NCBI GenBank assembly: GCA_022071955.1
Contig: JAJVIM010000004.1
Location: forward strand, 372,001 to 436,000
DNA from: Anaerolineae bacterium
GTDB taxonomy: Bacteria > Chloroflexota > Anaerolineae > 4572-78 > J111
Length of the DNA stretch: 64,000 nt
Direction: 5' to 3'
The notes below the pieces were generated by a model. The model made no database searches. It was given only the letters and a program-made list of their open reading frames with translations, and was not told the DNA's origin. The position numbers were made by a program, and so were the translations under genes. Positions 1-8,773 of the stretch are shown here, piece after piece; within the stretch, counting starts at the first letter, position 1, and every line of letters starts with the position of its first letter.

Positions 1-99
1 CGGGCGCTCCGCGAGCGGTACGGCCACAAATTGGTGCAGTACAACGCCAACACCCACAAAAGCCGTATCGAAAGCCACCTGCCGGCAGCAGGATCATAA
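1..99 (+). CDS. C-terminal end of an unidentified protein (partial)
   Basis: An open frame enters from the left edge and stops with TAA directly before the ATG of the acetyltransferase. The 32 visible residues are basic (R, K and H rich) and end in a short Pro/Ala/Gly tail. Too little is present to assign a family. The zero-base gap to the next gene suggests the two are translated from one mRNA. Confidence 0.6.
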   Translation, partial: RALRERYGHKLVQYNANTHKSRIESHLPAAGS

Positions 100-588
100 A
101 TGATCACCACCAGAACCGCCACACCGGCCGATATACCGGCCATTACCAGCATTTACAACGACGCGGTGCTAACCACCAACGCCACGTTTGATACCCAGCC
201 GCGCACCCTGGCCGAACAGGAGGTTTGGCTGGCGGCGCACGGAACCGAATACCCGGTGCTGGTGGCCGAAGTTGACGGCGCGGTGGCCGGCTGGGCCTCA
301 CTGAGCCGCTGGTCGCCCAAGCTGGCCTACAGCGGCACAACTGAAATATCGCTGTATGTTCACGGTGATTACCGGGGGCGGGGGGTCGGCAAGGCGCTGA
401 TGGCCGCCATTTTGGCGGCGGGGCAGTCGGCCGGTTTTCACACGGTGCTGGCCCGCATCGTTGAGGGCAATGACGTGAGCGTGCGGCTGCACGAGGCGTT
501 TGGGTTTGAATTGGTGGGGGTTATGCGCGAAGTAGGCTACAAATTTGGCCGCTGGCTGGATGTTTTGTTGATGCAGAAGCTGTTTTAG
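100..588 (+). CDS. GNAT family N-acetyltransferase, phosphinothricin acetyltransferase-like
   Basis: A 162-residue cytoplasmic acyltransferase that should move an acetyl group from acetyl-CoA to an amine. Seen: the N-terminal start typical of the PAT/Bar branch (an I-T-x-IYN-x-AV segment near residues 14-24 followed by TFDT), an acetyl-CoA loop of the RGRGVGKAL type near residue 92, and the late NDVSVRLHEAFGF segment near residue 124. Length equals the usual length of this family. ATG follows the upstream stop directly, with AGGA about 9 bases before it. In this branch substrates are often phosphinothricin, methionine sulfone or other small amines; the real substrate cannot be read from sequence. 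Confidence 0.88.
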   Translation: MITTRTATPADIPAITSIYNDAVLTTNATFDTQPRTLAEQEVWLAAHGTEYPVLVAEVDGAVAGWASLSRWSPKLAYSGTTEISLYVHGDYRGRGVGKALMAAILAAGQSAGFHTVLARIVEGNDVSVRLHEAFGFELVGVMREVGYKFGRWLDVLLMQKLF

Positions 589-613
589 CCGGATGCGCCA
601 ACTCTGTGAGCGG

Positions 614-964
614 CTACGCCGCCGACACGTAAACAATAATGAACAGCACCACCACCAGGGTTAAGGCCAGGCTGAACCAGCCGAGATCAACGTTAGCCCA
701 ATCCGGTTCCGGGGTGGAACCGTGATCGGCCCGGTTTTGGCGGGCGGCCAGCAGCAGTTCGCCGGGGCTGTCGGGCACCCAGCTATGCCCGTTGTGCCGG
801 TACCACTGCCCGGATTTGTGGCCAAACATCCAGTAGTACCCGTCGTCGGCCACATCGATCATCGTTTTAAGCGTTTCCTCAAACGCGGCCTGATCAAGCT
901 CACCGGCTTCGACTTTATTTTTCAGGCTGCGGACAGTTTCCTCTACCTTTAAAAAATCAATCAT
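614..964 (-). CDS. Small single-span membrane protein, partner of the PP2C phosphatase
   Basis: About 116 residues. An amphipathic Leu/Glu/Lys-rich N-terminal helix (residues 1-35, SHOCT-like spacing) is followed by a Tyr/Trp-rich segment (DGYYWMFG, SGQWY, GHSWVP) and one C-terminal membrane helix of about 20 residues. I place the start at the ATG at 964, 8 bases after the phosphatase stop; a start at 985 would overlap that gene. The Trp/Tyr segment is of a type found beside Ser/Thr kinases and phosphatases in Chloroflexota (recollection, not a search). It may anchor or sense for the phosphatase. No enzymatic motif is visible. Confidence 0.7.
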   Translation of the reverse strand: MIDFLKVEETVRSLKNKVEAGELDQAAFEETLKTMIDVADDGYYWMFGHKSGQWYRHNGHSWVPDSPGELLLAARQNRADHGSTPEPDWANVDLGWFSLALTLVVVLFIIVYVSAA

Positions 965-972
965 AGCCAGTA

Positions 973-1920
973 TTAATCTACCCAACTGCCGCTTTCTGGC
1001 AGGGTATCCGGTTTATTAAATCTGGGATTGACCGCGGGCAGCGAAGGGTGCGTATCGTCATCGGCCACAGAGCTGGCCGACGGCGATTGCGGTTCGGAGC
1101 CGTAGCCATCTTCCGGGGCTTCCTTGTCAGAAACCTTGATGACAATGGCGGTGATATTATCCGGCCCACCGATGCGATTGGCCAGGTCAACCAGGGTTTC
1201 AATGGCTATCCGCGGGTTTTCACTGCCGCCGAGCACCTCTTTGATGACCTGGTCGCCAACTTCGCCCCACAACCCGTCGCTGCACAAAATCACTACATCG
1301 CCCAGTTGCAGTTTTTCCTGCACAATGTGGATGTCAACATCGCTGCCCTGGCCCAGAGCCTGATACAGCACGTTGCGCCGGGGGTGGCTCAGCGCCTCTT
1401 CCTCGGTGATTTTGCCCATTTCCACCAGCCGGGACACCAGCGAGTGATCGCGGCTGAGCCGGTGCAACTCATCATCGCGCAGCAAATACGCCCGCGAGTC
1501 GCCCACATTCATCGCCACCAGCATATCGTTGTGCAAAACCGCAGCTACTACGGTTGTGCCGCCGCCCTGAGTGGCGTCCATCACTTCCAGGTTGGCTTTT
1601 TCAATGGCCTGCGCCAGTGCGGCGATCACGCCGCTTTCCGGTTGGTTTTCGTCAATGTCGATGATGCCGGCGTAATATTCGGCGTTGACAATTTCAATGG
1701 TGATGGCCGAAGCGATCTCGCCTTTTTGGTGGCCGCCCATTCCGTCGGCCAGTACGTACAGATGACCCCTGGCGGCCCGGGTGGAGACATCGGTATCTGA
1801 CGGGAGTTTGTACGCATCTTCGTTATGGTCTCGCACCATCCCGGTATCGGTCAGGCCGGCGTAGTGATAGTACAACGCCGGTTTGGCGTTGGCTGGAGAA
1901 TCTGGGCTATGTGCAGACAA
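973..1920 (-). CDS. PP2C-family Ser/Thr protein phosphatase
   Basis: A 315-residue metal-dependent phosphatase of the Stp1/PrpC type that removes phosphate from Ser/Thr. Seen in order: the RDHNEDA motif near residue 33, the ADGMGGHQKGE motif near 60, GDSRAYLLRD near 143, a CSDGLWGEV motif near 214 and GGPDNITAIV near 253; these supply the metal-binding aspartates. After about residue 265 comes a disordered acidic Ser/Pro tail. The start is TTG at 1920, with GAGGAGG about 10 bases upstream. No Ser/Thr kinase lies within the window, so the partner kinase is elsewhere. The small membrane protein follows 8 bases later. Confidence 0.93.
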   Translation of the reverse strand: MSAHSPDSPANAKPALYYHYAGLTDTGMVRDHNEDAYKLPSDTDVSTRAARGHLYVLADGMGGHQKGEIASAITIEIVNAEYYAGIIDIDENQPESGVIAALAQAIEKANLEVMDATQGGGTTVVAAVLHNDMLVAMNVGDSRAYLLRDDELHRLSRDHSLVSRLVEMGKITEEEALSHPRRNVLYQALGQGSDVDIHIVQEKLQLGDVVILCSDGLWGEVGDQVIKEVLGGSENPRIAIETLVDLANRIGGPDNITAIVIKVSDKEAPEDGYGSEPQSPSASSVADDDTHPSLPAVNPRFNKPDTLPESGSWVD

Positions 1921-1970
1921 AGTTTTGCTGCCTCCTCGTTCAAGTTGGATGTACTGAGGCTACCAGACCT

Positions 1971-1999
1971 ATTATAATGCGTTTTACGGGAATCTCCAA
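1971..1999 (-). promoter_or_regulatory. Promoter of the PP2C gene
   Basis: On the minus strand, TTGGAG (1994-1999) and TATAAT (1971-1976) are separated by exactly 17 bases, about 50 bases before the phosphatase start. This is a near-consensus housekeeping sigma promoter. Confidence 0.65.
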
Positions 2000-2017
2000 C
2001 CTGAAAGGGAAGCTTGG

Positions 2018-2578
2018 CTACAGGGCTTCGCCATACAGGAAAGCGCCGGGGAAATCGGGGCCAACCTGTTTGCGTTTGCCGCTCCACTGGTCAATGTCGA
2101 TGCGGTACACGCAGGTGCGCCGCAGTTCGTCCGGGATAATAGGCCGGTAGTGTTGGCCCGGTTTGAGGTGCGGAAAGTATTTGTCGAGCAGCATTTGCAG
2201 GCCGCGTTCGGCCTCGGTTTCGTCGGTGATAATGGTGCCACGGCCAAACACCACCACGCCGGCATATTCCACGCTAAATTCCAGCGCCTCGTCGGCAGGC
2301 AGCAGCCGGCCCATTTCGCTGATGCTGAAGCAGACCTTTTCGTTGGCGGCGACGTTGGCCTGGGTGCGGCCGACTCGTGCTGTGTGCATAAAAATGGCGT
2401 GCGCGGTTTCGTCAAACACAAACAGATTGCTGTTGACAAACGGCTGGCCGTCGGCGGCGGTGGCCAGCACGCCAAATGGAGCGCGGTGGAGAAAGGCTTT
2501 GATCCAGTCGTCGTCGGTGACGGCCCGGTCGGCCCGGCGAACCTGGTTGAGGGGCAAAGTGGTGTAATCTTTTGGCAT
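2018..2578 (-). CDS. Pyridoxamine 5'-phosphate oxidase-like flavin-binding protein
   Basis: A 186-residue split-barrel protein. The segment from residue 30 to 75 (APFGVLATAADGQPFVNS, then FMHTARVGRTQAN) is the usual FMN-binding core of the PNPOx-like superfamily, and the spacing to KVCFS fits the NimA/HugZ-like group. A C-terminal part with YRIDIDQWSGKRK is typical of members that bind FMN or F420. AGGAG lies 7 bases before the ATG. The true substrate is unknown; it is probably not the vitamin B6 biosynthetic PdxH because that family's C-terminal signature is absent. Confidence 0.85.
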   Translation of the reverse strand: MPKDYTTLPLNQVRRADRAVTDDDWIKAFLHRAPFGVLATAADGQPFVNSNLFVFDETAHAIFMHTARVGRTQANVAANEKVCFSISEMGRLLPADEALEFSVEYAGVVVFGRGTIITDETEAERGLQMLLDKYFPHLKPGQHYRPIIPDELRRTCVYRIDIDQWSGKRKQVGPDFPGAFLYGEAL

Positions 2579-2619
2579 GGATGACTCCTGTGAAAATAGT
2601 GATTAGTGAATAGCGAATT

Positions 2620-2647
2620 GTAGGGGCGGTTCGCGAACCGCCCCTAC
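2620..2647. repeat. 28-bp perfect palindromic repeat, copy 1
   Basis: GTAGGGGCGGTTCG followed directly by its exact reverse complement. Identical copies lie at 16897-16924 and 55570-55597, each in a gene gap and each preceded by a GCGAAT-like string. It resembles REP elements mobilised by RAYT transposases, though no such transposase is in the window. Confidence 0.9.
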
Positions 2648-2702
2648 TCAATTTGATCATAGCGGCTGAACCGTAAAATTACACCCCAGCTTAACGATAA
2701 AT

Positions 2703-2754
2703 GGACAGGATTTGGTAGATTTTTTTATGATTTTTTATCCAGAAAATCCTGTCT
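2703..2754. repeat. Short inverted repeat in the gap after creatininase
   Basis: Arms GACAGGATTT (2704-2713) and AAATCCTGTC (2744-2753) enclose an AT-rich loop. No coding potential. The sequence looks like a member of a dispersed intergenic family, but no second copy is in this window. Confidence 0.6.
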
Positions 2755-2785
2755 AAAAATAAAATTTCCGAACCCAGCTTAAACC

Positions 2786-2816
2786 AAAAATGGCTCTATT
2801 GATAGAGCCACTTTTT
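2786..2816. terminator. Bidirectional intrinsic terminator at the end of the peptide operon
   Basis: A 7-bp stem GGCTCTA/TAGAGCC with a 4-base loop, having an A-run on its left and a T-run on its right, so it can end transcription in both directions. It lies 23 bases beyond the creatininase stop. Confidence 0.7.
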
Positions 2817-2838
2817 CCAGATTTGACCGAACCAATTT

Positions 2839-3957
2839 TTAGCCGCGCTGGCGGCGAGCCTGCCGGCGACGCTGCTGCTCGTGGATTTCAGCCACGTGCC
2901 CCACTTTTTCAGCGATGGCAGCGGCCAGCCACAGCCGGCCGTTTTCGGCGGTGGCCAGGCTGCCCGCGCCGTACGCGCCGGTGGCGGTGTCGTCCGTCCA
3001 CGGCGGATTGGCTACCAGCGCGCCGCCTTCCACCCAGTCCATGTAGTACGAGGGCGTGGCCACAAAATCGGTTTCATCGACGACTTTAGCCATCTGCACC
3101 AGTTCCGGGTGCAAATGCAGCAGCAGGGCGGTTTCCAGTTCGCCGGCGTGGCCCATCCCGCCGATTTTTGAGCGGCGATATTTTTCCAGCGCTTCGATGC
3201 CGGCCGGGCCGGACAGGTACAGCCAGGCCGTGGCGGTAAACGCCTGCGGTTGGCGCTCGCCGGCGTATTTGGCCACGTTGGTTAAAAACGAGCAGTTGCC
3301 GCCGTGGCCGCTGAGCAGGTAGAAACGGTCAAAGCCCCGCGCTGCCAGCACATCGAGCACCGCCAGCCAGAAATCCTCAAACGCCCGGCCGCCGGCGTTG
3401 AGCGTGCCGGCAAAGCAGGCGCGATGGGTACTGACGCCGTAGGGAAAAGCCGGCAGAGTGACGGCCTGCTCCGGCGCGGCTGCGGCCACGCCCCGGCTGA
3501 TGGCGTTGATGATGAGCGTATCGGTGCTGAGCGGCAGGTGGTAGCCGTGCTGTTCGGTGTGGCCAATGGGCAGCAGGATCGCTTTACCCCGGTCGCTGTC
3601 GGCGGGCAGGGAGGCGGCGGGCGCGGCGTGCGCCGGCAGGGCGATGCGCTCCACCCCCAGCCCAATATCCAGCCCGGCCGGAGTCAGAGCAAAGACGCGG
3701 GAAAAGCCATCGTCCCGCAGGCTGTCTAACAGGTTGCTCACCAGCCGGCCCAGCACTGCCTCCGGCACAGCCAATCCACTACCCCGCCAGCCAAACGGCA
3801 ACGGCGGCAGCAGGCCAATTTGGGCCGGGCGGCCCAGCGCGTCGGCCAGCTTGTCCGGCGGGTAGCCGTTGCCCAGGGGGATGACCAGTGGCGTGTGGCG
3901 CGGCAGCGCGGCCACCGCCGGCCAGGTGAGCGTGTCAAACTCAAAAAAGCGGGTCAC
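2839..3957 (-). CDS. Creatininase-family amidohydrolase
   Basis: A 372-residue metal hydrolase. Seen: the metal-binding set of the creatininase fold, HTEQHGYHLPLSTDT near residue 134, the SGHGGN motif near residue 218 and GHAGELET near residue 269. Family members hydrolyse cyclic or linear amides (creatinine, formamides, or a peptide bond in mycofactocin MftE). It is longer than the usual 240-260 residues because of an extra N-terminal segment of about 110 residues. The C-terminus is a run of Arg and Gln. The start overlaps the peptidase stop by 4 bases, so it is translationally coupled and probably acts on a product of that enzyme. Creatinine itself is unlikely to be the natural substrate. 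Confidence 0.88.
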   Translation of the reverse strand: MTRFFEFDTLTWPAVAALPRHTPLVIPLGNGYPPDKLADALGRPAQIGLLPPLPFGWRGSGLAVPEAVLGRLVSNLLDSLRDDGFSRVFALTPAGLDIGLGVERIALPAHAAPAASLPADSDRGKAILLPIGHTEQHGYHLPLSTDTLIINAISRGVAAAAPEQAVTLPAFPYGVSTHRACFAGTLNAGGRAFEDFWLAVLDVLAARGFDRFYLLSGHGGNCSFLTNVAKYAGERQPQAFTATAWLYLSGPAGIEALEKYRRSKIGGMGHAGELETALLLHLHPELVQMAKVVDETDFVATPSYYMDWVEGGALVANPPWTDDTATGAYGAGSLATAENGRLWLAAAIAEKVGHVAEIHEQQRRRQARRQRG

Positions 3958-5804
3958 GGTAGTAAGTACCAGTCAAAAAAGCGTTCCATCCGCCGCCAGA
4001 CATCGAGCTGGTTGTGCCGCTGCAAAAAGCCGTGCGGCTCGCCGGGGTAGGTTTTGTACTCAAAGGTTTTGCCGGCCCGGCGCAGCGCCGTCACCCATTC
4101 TTCCGAGGCTTCGGGCGGGACAACGTCATCGTCCAGCCCGTGCAGCACCAGCACCGGCGCGCGCACGTTATCGACGTGAAAAATGGGTGAGCCGGCGCGA
4201 TACACCGCCCGGTTGCGGGCCGGGTGGCCCAACTGCATTTCAGTGTACTGGCGAATATCGCGGTTGCACTGCGCCCAACTGCTCACCAGATTGGCGTCGC
4301 CGTATTTGGCCACGCCACAGGCAAACAGGTAGTCGGGGTCCAGCGACAGGCAGCAGGCGGTCATAAAACCGCCGTAACTGCCGCCGGCAATGGCCAGCCG
4401 CTCGGGATCAATCCAGTTCAGTTCGCGCAAAAATCTGGCCCCAAACAGGTTGTCCTGCGTGTCGCCGCCGCCCCAATCGTTGTAATTGGCGTGCTCAAAT
4501 TCAAGGCCGTAGCCGGTGCTGCCCCGAAAGTTGGGACAAAGGTAAGTGTAGCCTTTGGCCACCAGATATTGGGCCAGAATATCCCACTCAAAAACGTACT
4601 GGCTGGTGGGGCCGCCGTGCGGGTACAAAATGGCCGCGCCGTTGGGTTTGGCCGGCCGGTACAGAAAGGCCGGGATTTCCAGCCCATCGAAACTTTTGTA
4701 GCTGACCCGCTCGGGCACCACCAGTTTGTGCGCCGCCAGCGCCGGCGGGTTGGAAAAGGTGAGTTGAGTGACTGCGCCGCCGGGCACGGCTACGCGGTAC
4801 AGGTCGGGCGGCTGGCCGGGGTCTTCATATTCCACGGTGATGAAGTTGCCATCCGGCGACCAGCAGGGGCGGCTGTGAAAGCCCAACCCGCCGCGCAGCG
4901 TGGTGGCCGCGCCGCTGCGGGCATCGAGCAGGGCCAACTCAAACGCGCCGCCGTGGTTGAGGGTGCAGGCCAGCCGCGCCCCATCGGGCGACCAGGCGAT
5001 GTCGGCCACATCCAGCCCCAAATGGGTGAGCTGGCGCAAATTCTGGCCATCGCGGCCAATCAGCCAAACCTCGGCCCAGCCGCTGCGCTCGGATAAAAAG
5101 GCGAGGGTCTGGCCATCGGGACTCCAGCGCGGCGACCAGTCTTTGATTTTGGCCGCGCCGGTGAGCGGGATGGTTTGCCCGTTGGCCAAATCGACCAACT
5201 GGATGTCCAGCCGGTTGAGATCGTTGTGGGGGCGAAAGACAAAGGCGATGAACTGGCCGTCCGGCGACGGGCGGGCGTCGATATGGTCACCCGGGCCACA
5301 GGTAAGTGGCACCGGCCACGCGCCGCGCCGGTCGGTGAGCAGGAGTTGTGAGGTTTGGTGGCGTTCCACGCTGGTCACCAGACCGAGGCTGTCGGGCAGC
5401 CAAACCGGGTTTGAAGCAGCGGTGGTGAAGTCGGTGATTTTTTGGGGCAGGCCGCCGGCGACGGCAACCACAACCACGTGGCCGTTCATCGTAAAGGCCA
5501 GCCACTGACCATCGGGCGACCATTGCGGCACTTCATCGGCCCAGTAGGCGCTGGCTTTGCGCTCGGTAGAGACGCGCGCCGGCCAGCCGCCGGCGGCAGG
5601 CATTACGTACACGTCAGACTGGTTATCGCGGTCCCAGATAAAGGCAATGCGCTCGCCGGTGGGCGATAGCCGGTGATGGCGCACTCGGCTGACGCCGGTA
5701 ATCAGCGACAGGCTCCAACCGTCGGGCGGTTTAACGTCGGGCCGGTCTAATGAAGGCCAGCCCTGGTGTTCGTATTTTTCGGTCAGTTTGATGGCATCGT
5801 GCAT
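3954..5804 (-). CDS. S9 family prolyl oligopeptidase / acylaminoacyl peptidase-like
   Basis: A 616-residue cytoplasmic serine peptidase; no signal peptide. The N-terminal half is a TolB/WD40-like beta propeller with repeated SPDG-x-x-(L/I)AF blades (residues about 45-340). The C-terminal alpha/beta hydrolase carries GGSYGGF with the nucleophile Ser476, the acid in the LDDDVVP segment near 559, and His591 in GEPHGF. This arrangement cleaves short peptides only. It starts right after the permease stop and overlaps creatininase, giving import, cleavage and deamidation genes in one unit. Confidence 0.93.
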   Translation of the reverse strand: MHDAIKLTEKYEHQGWPSLDRPDVKPPDGWSLSLITGVSRVRHHRLSPTGERIAFIWDRDNQSDVYVMPAAGGWPARVSTERKASAYWADEVPQWSPDGQWLAFTMNGHVVVVAVAGGLPQKITDFTTAASNPVWLPDSLGLVTSVERHQTSQLLLTDRRGAWPVPLTCGPGDHIDARPSPDGQFIAFVFRPHNDLNRLDIQLVDLANGQTIPLTGAAKIKDWSPRWSPDGQTLAFLSERSGWAEVWLIGRDGQNLRQLTHLGLDVADIAWSPDGARLACTLNHGGAFELALLDARSGAATTLRGGLGFHSRPCWSPDGNFITVEYEDPGQPPDLYRVAVPGGAVTQLTFSNPPALAAHKLVVPERVSYKSFDGLEIPAFLYRPAKPNGAAILYPHGGPTSQYVFEWDILAQYLVAKGYTYLCPNFRGSTGYGLEFEHANYNDWGGGDTQDNLFGARFLRELNWIDPERLAIAGGSYGGFMTACCLSLDPDYLFACGVAKYGDANLVSSWAQCNRDIRQYTEMQLGHPARNRAVYRAGSPIFHVDNVRAPVLVLHGLDDDVVPPEASEEWVTALRRAGKTFEYKTYPGEPHGFLQRHNQLDVWRRMERFFDWYLLP

Positions 5805-7589
5805 TTACACACCCCACAACAGATAAATAAATATTGGCGTGACCACGGCGAGGGTCAGGTTGAGCGGCCCGCCAACGCGCAGAAAATCTAAAAATTTGTA
5901 GCCGCCGGGGCCGTAAATCATGGTGTTGGTCTGGTAGCCCACCGGCGTGGAAAAGCTGGTGGAGGCGGCTAACATGATTGCCAGCACAAAAGCGCGCGGG
6001 TCCAGCCCCAGAGCGTGAGCGGTAGCAATGCCCACCGGAGCCAACACCACCACGGTGGCGTTGTTGGAAATCAACTCGGTGAGGAGCATGGCCACAAAAT
6101 AAAACATCGATAACACCAGCAGCGGCGGTAAAAAATTGGCCGATTGGGCGGCCAGGTTGGCCAGCAGCTCCGATGCGCCGCTGCGTTCCAGAGCCAGCCC
6201 CAGCGGAATGACGCCGGCCAGCAAAAACAGCACGTCCAGCCGGATGGCATCGTGCAGCTCGTTCATTTTGAGGCAGCCGGTGAGCACCATCAACACCGAG
6301 CCGGTCAGGGCTACGGTTAAAATGGGCACATCAAACGTGGCCAGCAGCACCACCGTCAACACAATGGCCAGGGCGATGGGCGCGCGGCCGGTGCGAAACT
6401 CCTCCATCTTCAGTTCTTCGGTGACAATCAAGTGGGCTTCGTGCCGCAGTTGTTCCAACGCCGACTCAAAACCGCGCACCAGCAGCGAATCGCCCAGTTC
6501 CAGCAGCACGTGGCCCAGCCGTTCCTGAATAATTTCGCCGTGTTTTTTGATGGCGATAACTGTGCAGCCGTAGCGGTAGTGAAAATTGCAGCTTTCCAGC
6601 CGCTGGCCGATGAGTTCTGAGTTGGGGCCAATGACCACTTCCATAAAATCCCGCTTGTCCGTGGCCAGCGTTGTTTCGTCCAAATGGGCGTCGGCTACCA
6701 GTTCGAGGCCGGCTGCCGACTGAATTTGCAGCAACTGCTGGCGGCTGGATTTGATAAACAGCAGATCGTTGGGTTGAAGGGTGTTTTGCACCAGCGGGTG
6801 GGGCAGTTTTTGCCCGTTGCGAAAAATCTCAAAGACATGAACGTCGTAGCGTTCGCGCATCTGGCTTTGCTGCAGGTTTTTGCCCACCAACGGCGAGTTG
6901 GAGCGCACCCGAACTTCGCTCAGATACTGGTGCAGCCGGTAGCTTTCGGTAATTTGCGGCCCGCCGCGCCGGGCCGGCAGCAGCCGGCGGCCAATGGTTA
7001 AAAAATATGTAGTGCCGGTTAAAAAGACCAGCACACCAATGGCCGTGAACTCGAACATGCCGTACGGCCGCAGCCCCGCGTGAACGAGCATCGACGAGGC
7101 GACCACGTTGGTGGAAGTGCCAATGAGCGTCATCACTCCGGCCAGTTGTGAAAAGTAAGAGAGCGGCATCAGCAGCTTTGAGGGCGGGCGGCGGTGGCTG
7201 CGGGCCATCGTCATGACTACCGGCATCAAAATGGCTACGGCCGCGGTGTTGTTGATAAAAGCCGAGATCAGCCCGACCACCAGAATGACGGCCAGCAATT
7301 GTTTCCATTCACTGTTGCCGGAAAAATTCATCATGCGGTGGGCCAGCAGGTTGACAATGCCGGTGCGCTCGATGCCGGCGCTGAGGATGAACATGGCCAG
7401 CACGGTGATGGTGGCCGGGTTGCTGAAGCCGGAAATGGCCTCCTCTGGTTTGATGTTGAGGATTGGCCCCAGCAGCAAAATAAGCACCATTATCCCCAAC
7501 GCCACCAGATCGATGGGGAAACGGTCCAGGGCAAAAATTACCAGCGCTCCAATGAGAATGGTAAATGTAATCAGAATTTCCGGGGACAT
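5805..7589 (-). CDS. SLC13/DASS-type permease with two TrkA-C (RCK_C) domains
   Basis: A 594-residue inner-membrane transporter. Hydrophobic spans occupy residues 1-200 and 400-594, and between them lie two soluble RCK_C domains (about 205-285 and 305-385; GKNLQQS and GQRLESC mark their beginnings). This split layout is typical of the CitT/YbhI-like group moving dicarboxylates or sulfate with sodium. Motifs such as INNTAAVAILMPV and ISNNATVVVLAPVGIA match the paired Asn-Asn-Thr signatures of this superfamily. Three bases separate it from oppF. The substrate is not certain; a product of peptide breakdown would fit the operon. Confidence 0.9.
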   Translation of the reverse strand: MSPEILITFTILIGALVIFALDRFPIDLVALGIMVLILLLGPILNIKPEEAISGFSNPATITVLAMFILSAGIERTGIVNLLAHRMMNFSGNSEWKQLLAVILVVGLISAFINNTAAVAILMPVVMTMARSHRRPPSKLLMPLSYFSQLAGVMTLIGTSTNVVASSMLVHAGLRPYGMFEFTAIGVLVFLTGTTYFLTIGRRLLPARRGGPQITESYRLHQYLSEVRVRSNSPLVGKNLQQSQMRERYDVHVFEIFRNGQKLPHPLVQNTLQPNDLLFIKSSRQQLLQIQSAAGLELVADAHLDETTLATDKRDFMEVVIGPNSELIGQRLESCNFHYRYGCTVIAIKKHGEIIQERLGHVLLELGDSLLVRGFESALEQLRHEAHLIVTEELKMEEFRTGRAPIALAIVLTVVLLATFDVPILTVALTGSVLMVLTGCLKMNELHDAIRLDVLFLLAGVIPLGLALERSGASELLANLAAQSANFLPPLLVLSMFYFVAMLLTELISNNATVVVLAPVGIATAHALGLDPRAFVLAIMLAASTSFSTPVGYQTNTMIYGPGGYKFLDFLRVGGPLNLTLAVVTPIFIYLLWGV

Positions 7590-7592
7590 CGG

Positions 7593-8588
7593 TTATCCTT
7601 CTAGCAGCACACATGCTGCGGCGTGACTATTGGCCAAAGGAATAAGGGCCGGGTCGGTGGTGCGGCAGCGCGACTCGGCCAGCGGACAGCGGGGGTGAAA
7701 GCGGCAGCCGCCGGGCAGGTTAATGGGGTTGGGCGGATCGCCCTGCAAAATGGTGCGCTGGCGGCGCTGACGCGGGTTGGGTACGGGGATCACTGATAAC
7801 AGCGAGCGGGTATAGGGGTGCTGCGGGTTGGCCAAAATCTCGTGCGTCTGCCCAATTTCAACAATCCGGCCCAGGTACATCACGGCGATGCGGTCAACAA
7901 AATAAGCGGCGGTGCCCAAATCATGGGTAATAAAAAGGATGGAAATGCCGCGCCGCTGGCGCAGATCGGACAGCAGGTTGAGCACCTCGGCGCGCACGCT
8001 GACGTCCAGCATCGAGACCGGCTCATCGGCCAGCAGCACGGTAGGTTCCAGCACCAGCGCCCCGGCGATGACCACCCGCTGGCGCTGTCCGCCGGATAGC
8101 TCGTGCGGGCGGCGGTTGAGGAAACTTTCGGCGGGTTTGAGGCCGGCGTCTTCCAGCGCCTGCGCGGCGCGGGCCAACCGCTCGCTTTTGCTGGCTACCA
8201 GTCCGTGTACCAGCAACGGTTCGGCCACCTGCTCGCCGATGGTCAGCAGCGGGTTGAGCGCTTCAAACGGGTCCTGAAAGATCATTTGGATGTGGCGGCG
8301 CATCGATTTGAGGGCGCTGCCGTGCAGGTGGGTGACGTTTTGCCCCTCAAAAACAATCTGGCCGGCGGTGGCTTCTTCCAGCCCCAACAACGTCAGCACC
8401 AGCGTCGATTTGCCGCAGCCGCTTTCGCCAACCAGCCCCAATATTTCACCGGCGGCCAGGTTGAAACTCACGTCATCGACGGCGTGGACAAAGTGTTGCG
8501 GGCCTTTCAACCAGCCGCCGCTGCCTTTGACAGGGAAATGCTTTTTCAGTTGGTCAACCTGCAAAATTGGCTGATTATTGTTAGTCAA
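7593..8588 (-). CDS. oppF: Oligopeptide ABC transporter ATP-binding protein, OppF/DppF type
   Basis: One of two ATPases powering peptide import. Seen: Walker A GESGCGKST, signature LSGGQRQRV, Walker B VLLADEPVS and the C-terminal Cys-rich CRFHPRCPLAESRC motif found in OppD/OppF proteins. I choose TTG at 8588, with GGAG 11 bases before it. A longer reading from ATG at 8645 adds 19 residues, of which most come from the C-rich repeat in the gap and match nothing in the family. The gene is 3 bases ahead of the SLC13 permease gene. Confidence 0.92.
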   Translation of the reverse strand: MTNNNQPILQVDQLKKHFPVKGSGGWLKGPQHFVHAVDDVSFNLAAGEILGLVGESGCGKSTLVLTLLGLEEATAGQIVFEGQNVTHLHGSALKSMRRHIQMIFQDPFEALNPLLTIGEQVAEPLLVHGLVASKSERLARAAQALEDAGLKPAESFLNRRPHELSGGQRQRVVIAGALVLEPTVLLADEPVSMLDVSVRAEVLNLLSDLRQRRGISILFITHDLGTAAYFVDRIAVMYLGRIVEIGQTHEILANPQHPYTRSLLSVIPVPNPRQRRQRTILQGDPPNPINLPGGCRFHPRCPLAESRCRTTDPALIPLANSHAAACVLLEG

Positions 8589-8622
8589 TTGATTCCAGTC
8601 TCCAACTTGGTTGCCCCTCGTC

Positions 8623-8768
8623 CCCTCCCCCTGCCCCCTCCCCACTTGCGGGAGGGGGAGATTTGATTGAGGCTGTGCTTTTCGGCGGCAAGGCCGCCGA
8701 AAAGCACAGCCGAAAAACTTCCTTCCCCCTCTCCCACTCGTGGGAGAGGGGGGTCAGGGGGGTGAGAG
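8623..8768. repeat. Compound inverted repeat between oppD and oppF
   Basis: Three structures in a row: a C-rich/G-rich hairpin (about 8623-8660), a perfect 19-bp stem with a 3-base AAG loop (8671-8689 and 8693-8711), and a second C-rich/G-rich hairpin (about 8722-8768). Related C-rich hairpins occur at 16738 and 26491. No U-tract follows, so it is not a standard terminator; it may stabilise or process the operon mRNA. Confidence 0.85.
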
Positions 8769-8773
8769 GTAAA

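Noticed and set aside
5805..7589. Arsenite (ArsB) transporter
   Set aside because: Two RCK_C domains and paired Asn-Asn-Thr motifs indicate the SLC13/DASS group; no ars regulators are nearby.
8589..8645. 19-residue N-terminal extension of OppF
   Set aside because: Mostly derived from the C-rich repeat and unlike family members; TTG at 8588 is preferred although not proven.
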